The notes beneath the pieces are model-generated. The model was not told the origin of the DNA. It did no database searches and was given only the letters and a program-made list of their open reading frames with translations. From NCBI RefSeq assembly GCF_003751945.1, contig NZ_RJKL01000001.1, positions 620,001 through 684,000 of the forward strand: DNA of 64,000 nt, in the 5' to 3' direction. Source of the DNA: Couchioplanes caeruleus. Its GTDB lineage: Bacteria; Actinomycetota; Actinomycetes; Mycobacteriales; Micromonosporaceae. The position numbers and the translations under genes were made by a program. The stretch's first letter is position 1. Each line of letters starts with the position of its first letter. This document shows positions 7,134-15,448 of this stretch, in pieces.

Positions 7134-9458
7134 TTACGGGGCGGTGATCCTGGTGGGGATCGAGAACTCGCTGCCCGCCGCGCCGCCGGCCTGGTAGGCG
7201 ACGACGTCGTACGGGCCCGTGCCCTCGGTGTCGGTCCAGGCCTCGGTGGCGGTGCCGACGACCAGCCCGATCCGGTCCATCAGGTGGACCTCGCCCACCA
7301 CGGCGTTGTCGATGGCCGACAGCACCCGGGCATAGGCCGCACCGGCCGGAGCCTGGGCGGTGTACGAGCTGGTGATCCAGCGGTCCGTGCCGTCGACGGT
7401 GTACTGGTTGCTGCTGTACATCTTCGTGCCGATGGCCACGCCGGAGGCGTCCAGCCATTGCACGCCGGTACGCGCCTTGCGGCCCGTGGTCTGAGCCTGG
7501 TACGACGCGACCGCGGTGTACGTCTGACCCGCCGTGACCGGGGTCAGCGGGCCGGTCGCGCCGATCAGGCCGGCGCCGGTGGTGGTGAGCGCCAGCGAGG
7601 CGGCTCCCACGCCCGGAGCGGCCGCACCGGTCACCCGGCTGACGGACGTACGGCTGGCGGCGGTCCAGCCGCCGAGCCCGTTCTCCAGCGTGGCCGCGTC
7701 GGCCGGCAGCAGGTTGCCGGGGATCTCCCCGCCCACGGGCAGGTCGGCCACGAGGGCGCCGCCGCGGTAGATCCGGTAGCCGCCGACGAAGACGTTGGGC
7801 AGCGCGTAGACCTCCTTCCAGGTCAGCGTGGTCCCGTCCGGGGTACTGACGGCGGGCTGCGCCACCGGCGACTCCGGGGTGTTCCTGCCGTACCGGTAGG
7901 GGCCGACGACGAGCGGGCCGAAGGAGTTGTCCGGGTAGGTGCCGCTGGGGTCGGTGAGCACCGTGTCGGTCACCGTGGTCGGCGCGGTGCGGGAGCCGAT
8001 CTGGATGCCGTACCAGGTGGTCGCCGGGCCGGAGACCACGTTGCCGTAGATGCGGTCACCGCGCCCGACGCCCACGCCGATGCCGACCGAGTCGAACGTG
8101 GCGCATCCCGTGCTGAAGCTGGAGTCACGCCCGCCCGGGTTGGTCACGTGGTTTCCGGCGATCGTGTCCGGCATGCTCTTGGCGGCCTGGAGGCAGCCGA
8201 GCACGACGATGCCGCCCTCGGCCGAGTTCTCGATCACGTTGTCCGTGATCACGTTGGCACCGCCCGACCACAGGGTGTGGTTGACGGTGTCACCCGGATC
8301 CACCGGCGCGTCGACGCGGCCGTACGTGCCGTCCGAGTCCTTGTAGTCGCTGTAGGCCACGGTGATACCGGCGTCGTAGGCACCCACGAACCGGTTGCCG
8401 CGCACGACGATGCGGGCCGGGTTGGTGACGTCTTTGTTGGTGCCGGTCGGCGTGTAGCCGGCGTTCGACTTCAGGACGAGGTTCGCGCCGTGGAACAGGT
8501 TGTCGCTCACCTCGGAGTCGGTGACCGCCTCCAGGTAGAGCGAGCCGTTGGTCGGCCGCTTGAAGCGGGTCAGCATCGCCGGGTCGGTGAAGACCGTGTT
8601 GCGGCGCACCACCAGGCCCTTGGCATTGACCACGTCCAGGGCGTTGCCGAGCTGGGTGCCGTCGAACTGGTTGTCGGACACCACCGTGTCGGTGGCGTTA
8701 CCGCCGCCGCCGATGTTGTCCTCGTCGCCGGAGGCGGCGCCGCCACGGTTGTCGAAGCGGTTGTCGACGGCCCGCACGCCGGTCGTGGCCCGGATCCACA
8801 GCTTGAAGTACTCGATGTTGGTGAACCGCACGTGCTGGACGGTCCACCGGTCGCCGGCCGAGATCCCGCCACCGGCGTTGTTGCCGGCACCGTGGTCGCA
8901 GGCCGTGCCCGGCAGGACGGCCTCGTCCGTCAGCCCGGCGCCGGCCTTGCAGTTGCCGTTGACCGCGAGGTCCGAGACCAGGTTGGTGCTGCCCTCGACG
9001 GGGTCTGCGGTGTTGTCGGGACGCACGAGGAACGAGTAGTTGAAGCTCGCGTGGCTGCCCGGCGCGATGACCAGTGTGGTGGCGGTCATGCCGCTACCGC
9101 GCAGGTTGACGTTCGGCGGCAGGCTCAGCGGCTTGGTCACCGTGTAGACGCCGGCCGGCAGGAACACGGTCGCCGGTGCGGCGGACGAGCTCCGGGCGGC
9201 CGCCGCGGCGATCGCGCCGTTGAGGGCCGCCCAGTCGTCCAGGCCGGCGCCGCGCGGTGCGCCCGCGACCGCACAGCCGGGGTCGGCCGCGCACTCCTGC
9301 GCGGTCAGCGCAGGGTCGCCGACGGTCGGAGCCAGGCTGTACGCGGGCGCGTCCGGCACGTCGGCCGGTGCCGGCGAGACGAAAGCCAGCTGGGCGGCCA
9401 CGGTGGTCAGCAGGCTGACGCCGAGCAGCGCCGCCCTTCCGGGGGAGTTCCTGCTCAA
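7134..9458 (-). CDS. Secreted right-handed parallel beta-helix protein
   Basis: 774 aa. TTG start at 9458, chosen because GGAGAAGGAAT lies just upstream and the product then begins with a clean signal peptide (RRN/GRAALLGVSLLTTVAAQ...SPAPA). After a short linker comes a pectate-lyase-like beta-helix (residues ~70-480) with many N-x-(F/V) turns such as VVSDNQFDGTQ, VVRGNRFVGA, VITDNVIENSAEGG. A fibronectin-like segment (~490-540, KEVYALPNVFVGGYRIYRGG) and a carbohydrate-binding-like beta-sandwich (~560-700) follow. This architecture occurs in extracellular polysaccharide lyases, epimerases and glycosidases; no catalytic triad could be assigned, so the reaction is open. It lies between acyltransferase and arabinosyltransferase genes. 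Confidence 0.82.
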   Translation of the reverse strand: MSRNSPGRAALLGVSLLTTVAAQLAFVSPAPADVPDAPAYSLAPTVGDPALTAQECAADPGCAVAGAPRGAGLDDWAALNGAIAAAAARSSSAAPATVFLPAGVYTVTKPLSLPPNVNLRGSGMTATTLVIAPGSHASFNYSFLVRPDNTADPVEGSTNLVSDLAVNGNCKAGAGLTDEAVLPGTACDHGAGNNAGGGISAGDRWTVQHVRFTNIEYFKLWIRATTGVRAVDNRFDNRGGAASGDEDNIGGGGNATDTVVSDNQFDGTQLGNALDVVNAKGLVVRRNTVFTDPAMLTRFKRPTNGSLYLEAVTDSEVSDNLFHGANLVLKSNAGYTPTGTNKDVTNPARIVVRGNRFVGAYDAGITVAYSDYKDSDGTYGRVDAPVDPGDTVNHTLWSGGANVITDNVIENSAEGGIVVLGCLQAAKSMPDTIAGNHVTNPGGRDSSFSTGCATFDSVGIGVGVGRGDRIYGNVVSGPATTWYGIQIGSRTAPTTVTDTVLTDPSGTYPDNSFGPLVVGPYRYGRNTPESPVAQPAVSTPDGTTLTWKEVYALPNVFVGGYRIYRGGALVADLPVGGEIPGNLLPADAATLENGLGGWTAASRTSVSRVTGAAAPGVGAASLALTTTGAGLIGATGPLTPVTAGQTYTAVASYQAQTTGRKARTGVQWLDASGVAIGTKMYSSNQYTVDGTDRWITSSYTAQAPAGAAYARVLSAIDNAVVGEVHLMDRIGLVVGTATEAWTDTEGTGPYDVVAYQAGGAAGSEFSIPTRITAP

Positions 9459-9521
9459 ATTCCTTCTCCATTCGTTGCCCGCCGCCGGGAGTGTGCCGGC
9501 GGTAGGCGGGAAGCGGGGAGC

Positions 9522-9545
9522 ACCCCACGAGATCGGTCGTGGGGT
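9522..9545 (-). terminator. Hairpin downstream of acyltransferase gene
   Basis: 9-bp perfect stem (9522-9530 with 9537-9545), 6-nt loop, 15 nt past the stop of the minus-strand gene ending at 9560 and before the beta-helix gene start at 9458. No T-run. Confidence 0.4.
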
Positions 9546-9559
9546 CGTCGCAACGGTGG

Positions 9560-10768
9560 TCAGGCGCCGGTGCGCCGTGCGGCGGACCGGATCGCGCCGT
9601 CGAGCAGGGCCCGCAGGTGGGGCGTGTGCCGCTCGGTGACCCAGGCGAACAGCCAGCCGGCCCCGACCAGCACGGCGCTGAGCGCCGCCAGGGCCAGCCA
9701 GTGTGCGGGCGAGGGCGCCCAGCGGTGCGTGACCTGCGGCGTCAGCAGCGCCGCGATCATCGCGGCGATCGGAAGGTGGACCGCGTAGAGCGAGTACGAC
9801 GACTCGGCGTAGCCGGAGAGGGCGTCGAGGACGCGGCCGGGCAGGCCGGTCCAGTGCAGGTCCTCCACGAGCAGGACGAGCAGGACCGTGGTGGCGCCCG
9901 CGAGCAGCAGCACGTTGCGGCTGGAGTAGCTGGCCTGGGCGGCCCACATCGCGGCCGCCAGCGCGACCGATGCCGCCGCACGGGCCAGCGTCAGGGCGAG
10001 CGGGCGCAGCATGACCAGCCGCTCGGCGATCGGCCGGCGGAATAACGCGACACCGGCGCCCATCAGCCACACCGGCAGGTACATCAGGACGGCCGTGCCC
10101 ACCACGGCGCACACGACGAGCAGCAGGACCGCGTTGAGGATCCGCGCCCGCACGCCGCCACCGCCCTTCCACGCGTACAGCGCCAGCGGGAAGATCGCGT
10201 AGAACGCCGCCTCGTAGGCCAGGGACCACAGCGAGGCGTTCGTGCCGTACGTCGGCACCGCGATCGTCTGCACGAAGCCGATGTTGCCCAGGGCGGTCAG
10301 CGGGTCCAGCCGCCCGGCCAGGTCCTCGGCCGGCACGATGTGGTGGTAGGCCGGATCGCCGAGGTAGATCGAGGTGTGCCCGAGCAGCGAGAGGCCGAGG
10401 TGGTCCAGGACCGCCGTGAGCGCCACGGCCGGAACGAGCACGATCCACAGCCGGCTCAGGCGCGCGGTGGCGTACCCCGCCCAGCGGAACCGGTCCTGCC
10501 GGAACGCGGCGAGCACGCTGCCACCCACCCAGTAGCCGCTGAGCACGAAGAACACCAGCACGGCCGCCGGGCCCAGCCCGGTCAGCGCGTAGAGGACCCG
10601 GGTCAGGGCGTCGTCGCCCGCCTCGGCGGCGTCGACGAAGAGCAGGGAGCGCAGGTGGTAGACGACCACGAGCACGGCCGCCACGGTGCGCAGCGCGTTG
10701 AGCGCCCGGTGGGTGCCGGTCCGGGCCGGTGCGGCGGCCCGGTGCCGGGCTCCGATGGTGGCTGTCAT
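9560..10768 (-). CDS. Acyltransferase 3 family membrane protein
   Basis: 402 aa integral membrane protein with about ten TM segments. Family features: an N-terminal RALNALRTVAAVLVVVYHL (the RxxAxxxVxxxH-type opening with its conserved His), then VFFVLSGYWVGGSVL, and ASLWSLAYEAAFYAIFPL in the middle. Members O-acylate sugars, lipids or polysaccharides using cytosolic acyl donors. The ATG at 10766-10768 overlaps the stop of the small upstream gene (ATGA). In this neighbourhood it probably decorates an envelope glycan; the acceptor is inferred, not seen. Confidence 0.87.
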   Translation of the reverse strand: MTATIGARHRAAAPARTGTHRALNALRTVAAVLVVVYHLRSLLFVDAAEAGDDALTRVLYALTGLGPAAVLVFFVLSGYWVGGSVLAAFRQDRFRWAGYATARLSRLWIVLVPAVALTAVLDHLGLSLLGHTSIYLGDPAYHHIVPAEDLAGRLDPLTALGNIGFVQTIAVPTYGTNASLWSLAYEAAFYAIFPLALYAWKGGGGVRARILNAVLLLVVCAVVGTAVLMYLPVWLMGAGVALFRRPIAERLVMLRPLALTLARAAASVALAAAMWAAQASYSSRNVLLLAGATTVLLVLLVEDLHWTGLPGRVLDALSGYAESSYSLYAVHLPIAAMIAALLTPQVTHRWAPSPAHWLALAALSAVLVGAGWLFAWVTERHTPHLRALLDGAIRSAARRTGA

Positions 10769-11178
10769 TCGCGGGTTCCTGCCGGGGGGAAGGGGGTGGT
10801 GCCGGTCTCGGTCTGCTCGTGCGGGACGCTGTACCGCAGCCCGATGACTCCGAGAGGGAGGGCGAGCCCGCTCAACCCCAGGCCGACGAGTACGGCGTTG
10901 AAGACGTAGTCGGTGTACCCCAGCGAGTGCGTCGGGCCGCACGACGCGAAGATCGCGACGGCTACGCCCAGCGGGGGGCGCCACAACCGGTCCGCGAGGC
11001 CGGGCAGGTCCCGCAGAGACCAGCGCTGCCGGTGGCGGGCGGGAGGACGCGACGGCGGGTCGGAGTCCACGCGCAGCGGCACGACGGCGTACGCAGGCCG
11101 CTCGACGGCGTACGCGGGCTTCTCAGCGGCGTACGCGGGCCGCTCGGCGACGGGCCTCTCGGCGAGATCGAGCGACAT
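10765..11178 (-). CDS. Small membrane protein with a Pro-Ala-Tyr-Ala repeat
   Basis: 137 aa, unrecognised. ATG at 11178 is preceded by an excellent AGGAGGG. The N-terminal third carries an in-frame repeat RPAYA/KPAYA/RPAYA encoded by 21-bp DNA repeats. Residues ~70-125 hold two hydrophobic segments (PPLGVAVAIFASC and FNAVLVGLGLSGLALPLGVIGL), so it likely spans the membrane twice with the repeat in the cytosol. It is coupled to the acyltransferase gene by an ATGA overlap, suggesting a partner of that enzyme. No homologous family is known to me. Confidence 0.7.
   Translation of the reverse strand: MSLDLAERPVAERPAYAAEKPAYAVERPAYAVVPLRVDSDPPSRPPARHRQRWSLRDLPGLADRLWRPPLGVAVAIFASCGPTHSLGYTDYVFNAVLVGLGLSGLALPLGVIGLRYSVPHEQTETGTTPFPPAGTRE
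11082..11144. repeat. Three 21-bp tandem repeats inside the small membrane protein gene
   Basis: Units at 11082-11102, 11103-11123 and 11124-11144, sharing the core GGCGTACGC; a degenerate fourth follows to 11159. The array stays in frame and encodes the PAYA repeat. Confidence 0.8.
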
Positions 11179-11357
11179 GACGATCCCTCCTGGCGGGCGC
11201 GTGAACGGGACCGGAGCATGCTCCGGCGCCCCTGCCATCGGTCCTGGTCCCGCCGACCTGAGGTCTTTCCCGCGCCGCAGCCCGCACCCGGGTCCGTTGT
11301 CCACCCCATCGGCGCGCGGCCCACCGAGCTGAGTCCGGCACCTCGCCGGCGCGCCGG

Positions 11358-11393
11358 CTCAAGGTTCGCTCAGGCGAAGGGCAAGGTTGGCTC
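11358..11393 (+). promoter_or_regulatory. Helically phased direct repeat, candidate response-regulator site
   Basis: CAAGGTT(C/G)GCTC occurs at 11360-11371 and again at 11382-11393, exactly 22 bp apart (two helical turns), 44 bp before the ATG at 11438. A related motif is found before the gene at 15449. Confidence 0.45.
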
Positions 11394-11437
11394 GGGTCCG
11401 TTCCCCTACCGGCCTGGCGTGCCGCACGCTGGGGGAC

Positions 11438-11980
11438 ATGCGGAACCTTCCCACGTCTGTTCGCAGCGTCCTCGTCGTCGTCCTGGCGGTGCTCGGCCTC
11501 GGGACCGTCGTGCTCGCACCGGCCACCGCGGCCAGTGCCGCCGGCACCAGCGGCATGGACCAGCTCGTGCTGACGTGGATCGAGGACGGCCGGCAGCTCC
11601 AGGTGGAGGGCATCGCCTACCGGCCGAAGGCCGTGGTGGACGTGCGGCTCGGCGACAGCCCGCTGCAGCAGGCCCGCAGCGACGAGAACGGCCGGGTGCG
11701 GCTCACCGTGCCGGAGGAACTGATCGTCGCCGGGAAGCCCGGCGCGAGCATCATCGTGGCGGGCCGGTCGGTCTCCGGCGCCGCGCGGGTGCTGATCTCC
11801 GCGGTGCCGCCGCGCGCGGCGGTGCGCGGCCCGGCAGACGTCCTGCCCTGGTCGGTCGCCGGCCTCGCGCTCGCCGGCCTCGCGCTCGCCGGCCTGCACC
11901 GCCGCCGGTCGCAGCGCCGCCCGGCCGCCCGCACGTCCGCCCCGGCCGGATACCGCTCGCGGCACGCCGCCATCGCCTGA
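11438..11980 (+). CDS. Secreted protein with C-terminal membrane anchor
   Basis: 180 aa, no family recognised. ATG 11438 is preferred over an ATG at 11387 because it opens directly on a signal peptide (RNLPTSVRSVLVVVLAVLGLG...ATAASA). The mature ~90-aa domain is beta-rich (VLTWIEDGRQLQVEGIAYRP ... VRLTVPEELIVAG), resembling a small Ig/transthyretin-like fold, followed by a TM helix (WSVAGLALAGLALAGL) and a basic tail HRRRSQRR typical of a cell-surface anchor. It lies divergently from the small membrane protein gene; phased repeats upstream suggest regulation. Confidence 0.75.
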   Translation: MRNLPTSVRSVLVVVLAVLGLGTVVLAPATAASAAGTSGMDQLVLTWIEDGRQLQVEGIAYRPKAVVDVRLGDSPLQQARSDENGRVRLTVPEELIVAGKPGASIIVAGRSVSGAARVLISAVPPRAAVRGPADVLPWSVAGLALAGLALAGLHRRRSQRRPAARTSAPAGYRSRHAAIA

Positions 11981-12044
11981 GCCTGCCCGGGCCCCGCCCC
12001 GCAACGCTGAAACCCGACTGCTCCCGAACGCAGACCTCGTAGCC

Positions 12045-12065
12045 CCCAGGCATGTCCAGCCTGGG
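12045..12065 (+). terminator. Weak hairpin between surface-protein and kinase genes
   Basis: 7-bp stem CCCAGGC/GCCTGGG (12045-12051 with 12059-12065) with a 7-nt loop, 64 nt past the stop at 11980. It could be a terminator or part of the leader of the kinase gene. Confidence 0.3.
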
Positions 12066-12111
12066 TGAACGGACTCGACTCCCCGGGTCCCGCTCTGCGA
12101 AAGGTCAGCGC

Positions 12112-14355
12112 ATGGGATTTGCGGCGCGCACGCTGGTCGAGGCTGTTCCCGGCCCGGCCGCGATCGTGGATTCCGACGGCCGTGTCCTGGTCGCCAACGG
12201 GCGCTGGTCGCGGCCGGACGGCGGCGGCGCGTACCCCCTGGAGGGTGCGACGCTGACCCCGGAGACCGGCTGCCCGGCCCACCACCAGTTGCCGGCGGTC
12301 GTGCAGCGGATGACGCCCCAGGCGGCGCCGGCCGTGCTCCCGTGCCGATGCGACAAGGTGGAGAACACCGTCCGCGTCACGCACCTGGAGAGCGACTGCG
12401 GCGCGCACCGGCGGCTGATCACCGTAGAGCGCATCGCCGCCCCGCTGGGCGGTGACGCGGACGCGGACATCGACGCGGTGGCGCAGGCCAAGTCGCAGTT
12501 CCTCGCCCTGCTGGGCCACGAGATCCGTACGCCGGTCACCGCCGTGGTCGCCACGGTGGACCTGCTGCGCGCCCAGCCGTTGCAGCAGGGCGTGCGCGAA
12601 GTGGTCGACAGCGTGCACCGCTCGGTGCACTCTCTCAAGGCGCTGACCGACGACCTGCTGGACCTGGCCCGGCTGGAGACCGGCAGCCTGCGGGTGGAGC
12701 GGCAGCCGGTCGCGCTGCGGCCGGTGCTGGAGGGCATCGTGGAGCCGCTACAGCAGCAGGCCCGCCGCAAGGGCATCCTGCTGCTGGCCGCCCCCGCGCC
12801 GGACCTGCCGGCGGCGGTGCTCGGCGACATCCAGCGGCTGCGCCAGGTGCTGACCTGTGTGGTCGGGAACGCGGTGAAGTTCACCGAGACCGGCGAGGTC
12901 ATCGTGACCGCGGAGCGCGACGGCGACGACGCGTACCTGATCACCGTCTCCGACACCGGTCCCGGCATCGGTGAGCGGGACAAGCAGCGGATCTTCGCCC
13001 CGTTCGTCCAGGCCGACTCCTCGGCGGCGCGCCGCCACGAGGGCGCCGGCCTGGGCCTCGCGCTGGCCGCCCGCCTCGTGCAGTGCATGGGCGGCACGAT
13101 CGACGTGCAGTCCGAGCCGGGCGAGGGCTCGCACTTCCTGATCCGGCTGCCGCTCAAGGCCGCTACCGACCAGCCGGCCATGCACCTGCCGCTGCCGCTG
13201 ACCCGGCGCCGGGTCGCGGTCGTCGCGCCGTCACCGCGCTCGCTGCTCGCCCTGTCCTGGCTGCTGACCAGCGCAGGCGCGGAGCCGGTGTCGACCCGCT
13301 TCGAGGACCTGACCAAGCGGATCCCCGATGTGGACACGCTGCTGTGGTGCGACGACTCGCACGACCCCGAGGCCGTGCGCCGCGCCGACGCCGTCATCGA
13401 GGCGCTCGGGCCCAAGGGCCGGGCGCTGATGATCAGCACCACCGACCCGCGGACCGGCATCGTGCGCAAGCCCGGTGTGCTGACCGCGCCGCTGGTGCTC
13501 GGCCGCCTGGTCGCGGCGCTCAACCTGGAGCGCACGGGCGTGCGCGGCGCGCCGGTCACGGTGCCGCCGCTGGCCGGCGGCCGGGTGCTGCTGGCCGAGG
13601 ACAACGACGTCAACCGCACAGTGTTCCGCCGCATGATCGAGCTGCTGGGCGTCGAGTGCGACGCGGTGGCCGACGGCGGCGCCGCGGTCGAGGCGCTCCT
13701 CGGCGAGACGTCCTACGACGTGGTGCTCATGGACCTGCAGATGCCCCGCGTCGACGGGCTCGAGGCGACCCGGCGGGTCCGCGCCGAGGGCAACACCACG
13801 CCGATCCTGGCGCTGACCGCGACCGCCCTGCACGGCGACAAGGAACGCTGCCTGGAGGCCGGGATGGACGGTCACCTGAGCAAGCCGATCACGCTGCCCG
13901 AGCTGCGCGCGGCGCTGGAGCCGTACCTGTCCGCCACGCCGGAGGAGCCGGAGAAGCCCGCCGAGCCCGCCGTCGAGGTGGACGCGGCGGACCTGAGCAA
14001 GCTGCGCGACCTGGAGGAACAGCTCGAGGACCGGGCGCTGGTGGTGACCACCGTCAACACGTTCCTGTCGCAGCTCGACGGGCGCCGCTCGGCGCTGGCC
14101 GAGGCGCTGCGCAAGAAGGACCACGACGCGCTGCGGGCGACCGCGCACACGCTCAAGTCGTCCAGCGCGCTGCTCGGCGCCGATCCGCTCGCCGAGGCCT
14201 GCGCCGAGGTCGAGCGCCGGGCCATCGCCGGCACCAGCGAGAAGGACCTGACCGCGCTGGTCGCCGAGGTGGAGAGCGCGGTCGCCGGCGCGGTCCGAGT
14301 GATGTCCGGCTACCTCGCCGCCGACGAGAGGGCCGACAGTGCCGGACAACGCTGA
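12112..14355 (+). CDS. Hybrid histidine kinase with degenerate and intact receivers plus Hpt
   Basis: 747 aa soluble phosphorelay protein. ATG 12112 follows AAAGG. Order: short PAS-like input (~10-110), HisKA with GHEIRTPVTAV (His near residue 136), HATPase with GNAVKFTETG, DTGPGIG and GAGLGLALAAR (~240-350), a degenerate receiver (~360-480, RRRVAVVAPSPRSLL, lacking the acidic pocket), an intact receiver (~490-605: LLAEDNDVN, phospho-Asp in VLMDLQMPRVDG, Thr in LALTATAL, Lys in LSKPI), and Hpt (AHTLKSSS, His near 678). It therefore contains a full internal His-Asp-His relay but no output domain. It overlaps the next kinase gene by 17 nt. No TM segment. Confidence 0.9.
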   Translation: MGFAARTLVEAVPGPAAIVDSDGRVLVANGRWSRPDGGGAYPLEGATLTPETGCPAHHQLPAVVQRMTPQAAPAVLPCRCDKVENTVRVTHLESDCGAHRRLITVERIAAPLGGDADADIDAVAQAKSQFLALLGHEIRTPVTAVVATVDLLRAQPLQQGVREVVDSVHRSVHSLKALTDDLLDLARLETGSLRVERQPVALRPVLEGIVEPLQQQARRKGILLLAAPAPDLPAAVLGDIQRLRQVLTCVVGNAVKFTETGEVIVTAERDGDDAYLITVSDTGPGIGERDKQRIFAPFVQADSSAARRHEGAGLGLALAARLVQCMGGTIDVQSEPGEGSHFLIRLPLKAATDQPAMHLPLPLTRRRVAVVAPSPRSLLALSWLLTSAGAEPVSTRFEDLTKRIPDVDTLLWCDDSHDPEAVRRADAVIEALGPKGRALMISTTDPRTGIVRKPGVLTAPLVLGRLVAALNLERTGVRGAPVTVPPLAGGRVLLAEDNDVNRTVFRRMIELLGVECDAVADGGAAVEALLGETSYDVVLMDLQMPRVDGLEATRRVRAEGNTTPILALTATALHGDKERCLEAGMDGHLSKPITLPELRAALEPYLSATPEEPEKPAEPAVEVDAADLSKLRDLEEQLEDRALVVTTVNTFLSQLDGRRSALAEALRKKDHDALRATAHTLKSSSALLGADPLAEACAEVERRAIAGTSEKDLTALVAEVESAVAGAVRVMSGYLAADERADSAGQR

Positions 14356-15325
14356 GCTGCCGAACCTCTCCCCGATCGACGCGACCCAGGATGGTGCACC
14401 CATGCGACTCGTGTCCACCCGAGCCCGGCGCTGGTCGCTGCGCCGGCGCCGGATCGGCCGGTCCGACCGGTGGTACGTCGTCAGCGCGACCCCGTGCCGG
14501 CGCGAGGTCTACGCCGAGCTGGAACGCGAACGCCGCCGCAACGCGGAGCTGGAGCGCCGCGTCCGCGAGCTGAGCCGTTCGGTGCAGGATCTCGAGGCCT
14601 TCTCCCGGGAGATCAGCCACGACCTCAAGGCGCCGCTGGCCGGCATCTGCGGGTACGCCCAGCTACTCACCCACCTCGACGTCGGCTATCCCCGCCCGGT
14701 GGACTACGACGACTTCGTCGCGGAGATCAACCGGGGCACCGACCGGATGCGCCGGCTGATCGACGACGTGCTGGCGTACTCGACCGCGCGCGGCGCGCGC
14801 CTGCACCTGACGACGATCGACCTGAACGCCCTGATCGACGACGTGGTCGCGGACCGGGCCGTGGAGCTGCCCCGCCCCGGCGCGGCGCCGCGGCCGGAAC
14901 CGCAGATCACCTGGGAGCGGCTGCCCGCGGTCCGCGGCGACCACGGGATGCTGCGCCGGGTGCTGGAGAACCTGCTGGGCAACGCGCTCAAGTACGTGCG
15001 GCCCGGCGAGCCCGCGCAGGTGCACATCTCGGCGCGTACCGGCCCGGACGGGTTCGTCTACATCGAGGTGACCGACCAGGGCGTCGGCATCCCGGACGGG
15101 CAGCACGAGGCGATCTTCGGGGAGCTGCATCGGGCCCACCCGGACGCGTACCCGGGCACGGGTCTCGGCCTGACCATCTGCCGCCGCATCGTGCAGCGGC
15201 TCGGCGGCGCCATCGGCGCCGACCCGCAGTTCCGCGGCGGCGCGCGGATCTGGTTCACCCTGCCCGCGGCCGGCACCGAGGCCGGCGTCGAGCAGGTGCC
15301 GGTGGCGGCCGACGCCGTCCGCTGA
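14339..15325 (+). CDS. Cytoplasmic sensor histidine kinase
   Basis: 328 aa. GTG at 14339 (upstream GAGAGGG) lies inside the end of the preceding kinase gene, implying coupling; an ATG at 14402 is an alternative. A basic N-terminus and coiled coil (REVYAELERERRRNAEL..., ~55-88) lead into HisKA with EISHDLKAPLAGI (His ~93) and HATPase with LENLLGNALKYV, DQGVGIPDG and GTGLGLTICRRI. The organisation is that of a phytochrome-like or bacteriophytochrome-type kinase core without the sensory part. No cognate response regulator is adjacent, so the partner may be the receiver or Hpt of the upstream hybrid kinase. Confidence 0.88.
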   Translation: MPDNAELPNLSPIDATQDGAPMRLVSTRARRWSLRRRRIGRSDRWYVVSATPCRREVYAELERERRRNAELERRVRELSRSVQDLEAFSREISHDLKAPLAGICGYAQLLTHLDVGYPRPVDYDDFVAEINRGTDRMRRLIDDVLAYSTARGARLHLTTIDLNALIDDVVADRAVELPRPGAAPRPEPQITWERLPAVRGDHGMLRRVLENLLGNALKYVRPGEPAQVHISARTGPDGFVYIEVTDQGVGIPDGQHEAIFGELHRAHPDAYPGTGLGLTICRRIVQRLGGAIGADPQFRGGARIWFTLPAAGTEAGVEQVPVAADAVR

Positions 15326-15360
15326 TCCCCCGGCCTCTCGTCCGCGGTTCCCGCCGCGAA

Positions 15361-15404
15361 CTTGAGGTTCCCCAGAGGTGCCCTTGAGATCGGCTTGAGG
15401 TTGG
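15361..15404 (+). promoter_or_regulatory. Four 11-bp tandem operator-like repeats
   Basis: Units of exactly 11 bp at 15361, 15372, 15383 and 15394; units 1, 3 and 4 begin CTTGAG and units 1 and 4 read CTTGAGGTTSS. Such 11-bp direct-repeat arrays are typical binding sites of OmpR/PhoB-family regulators. It ends 44 bp before the ATG at 15449, close to where -35 would be. Confidence 0.55.
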
Positions 15405-15448
15405 CCGCCGATCTGACACCCGCAGAGCTCGACCCGAGAAGAGGCCAG

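Noticed and set aside
7083..9788. About 900-codon plus-strand frame opposite the beta-helix gene
   Set aside because: Antisense shadow; the minus strand has a signal peptide and a regular beta-helix pattern.
15361..15404. CTTGAGG repeats considered as a SoxR/MerR box
   Set aside because: SoxR sites are palindromic with a 19-20 bp spacer promoter; these are direct repeats in 11-bp steps.
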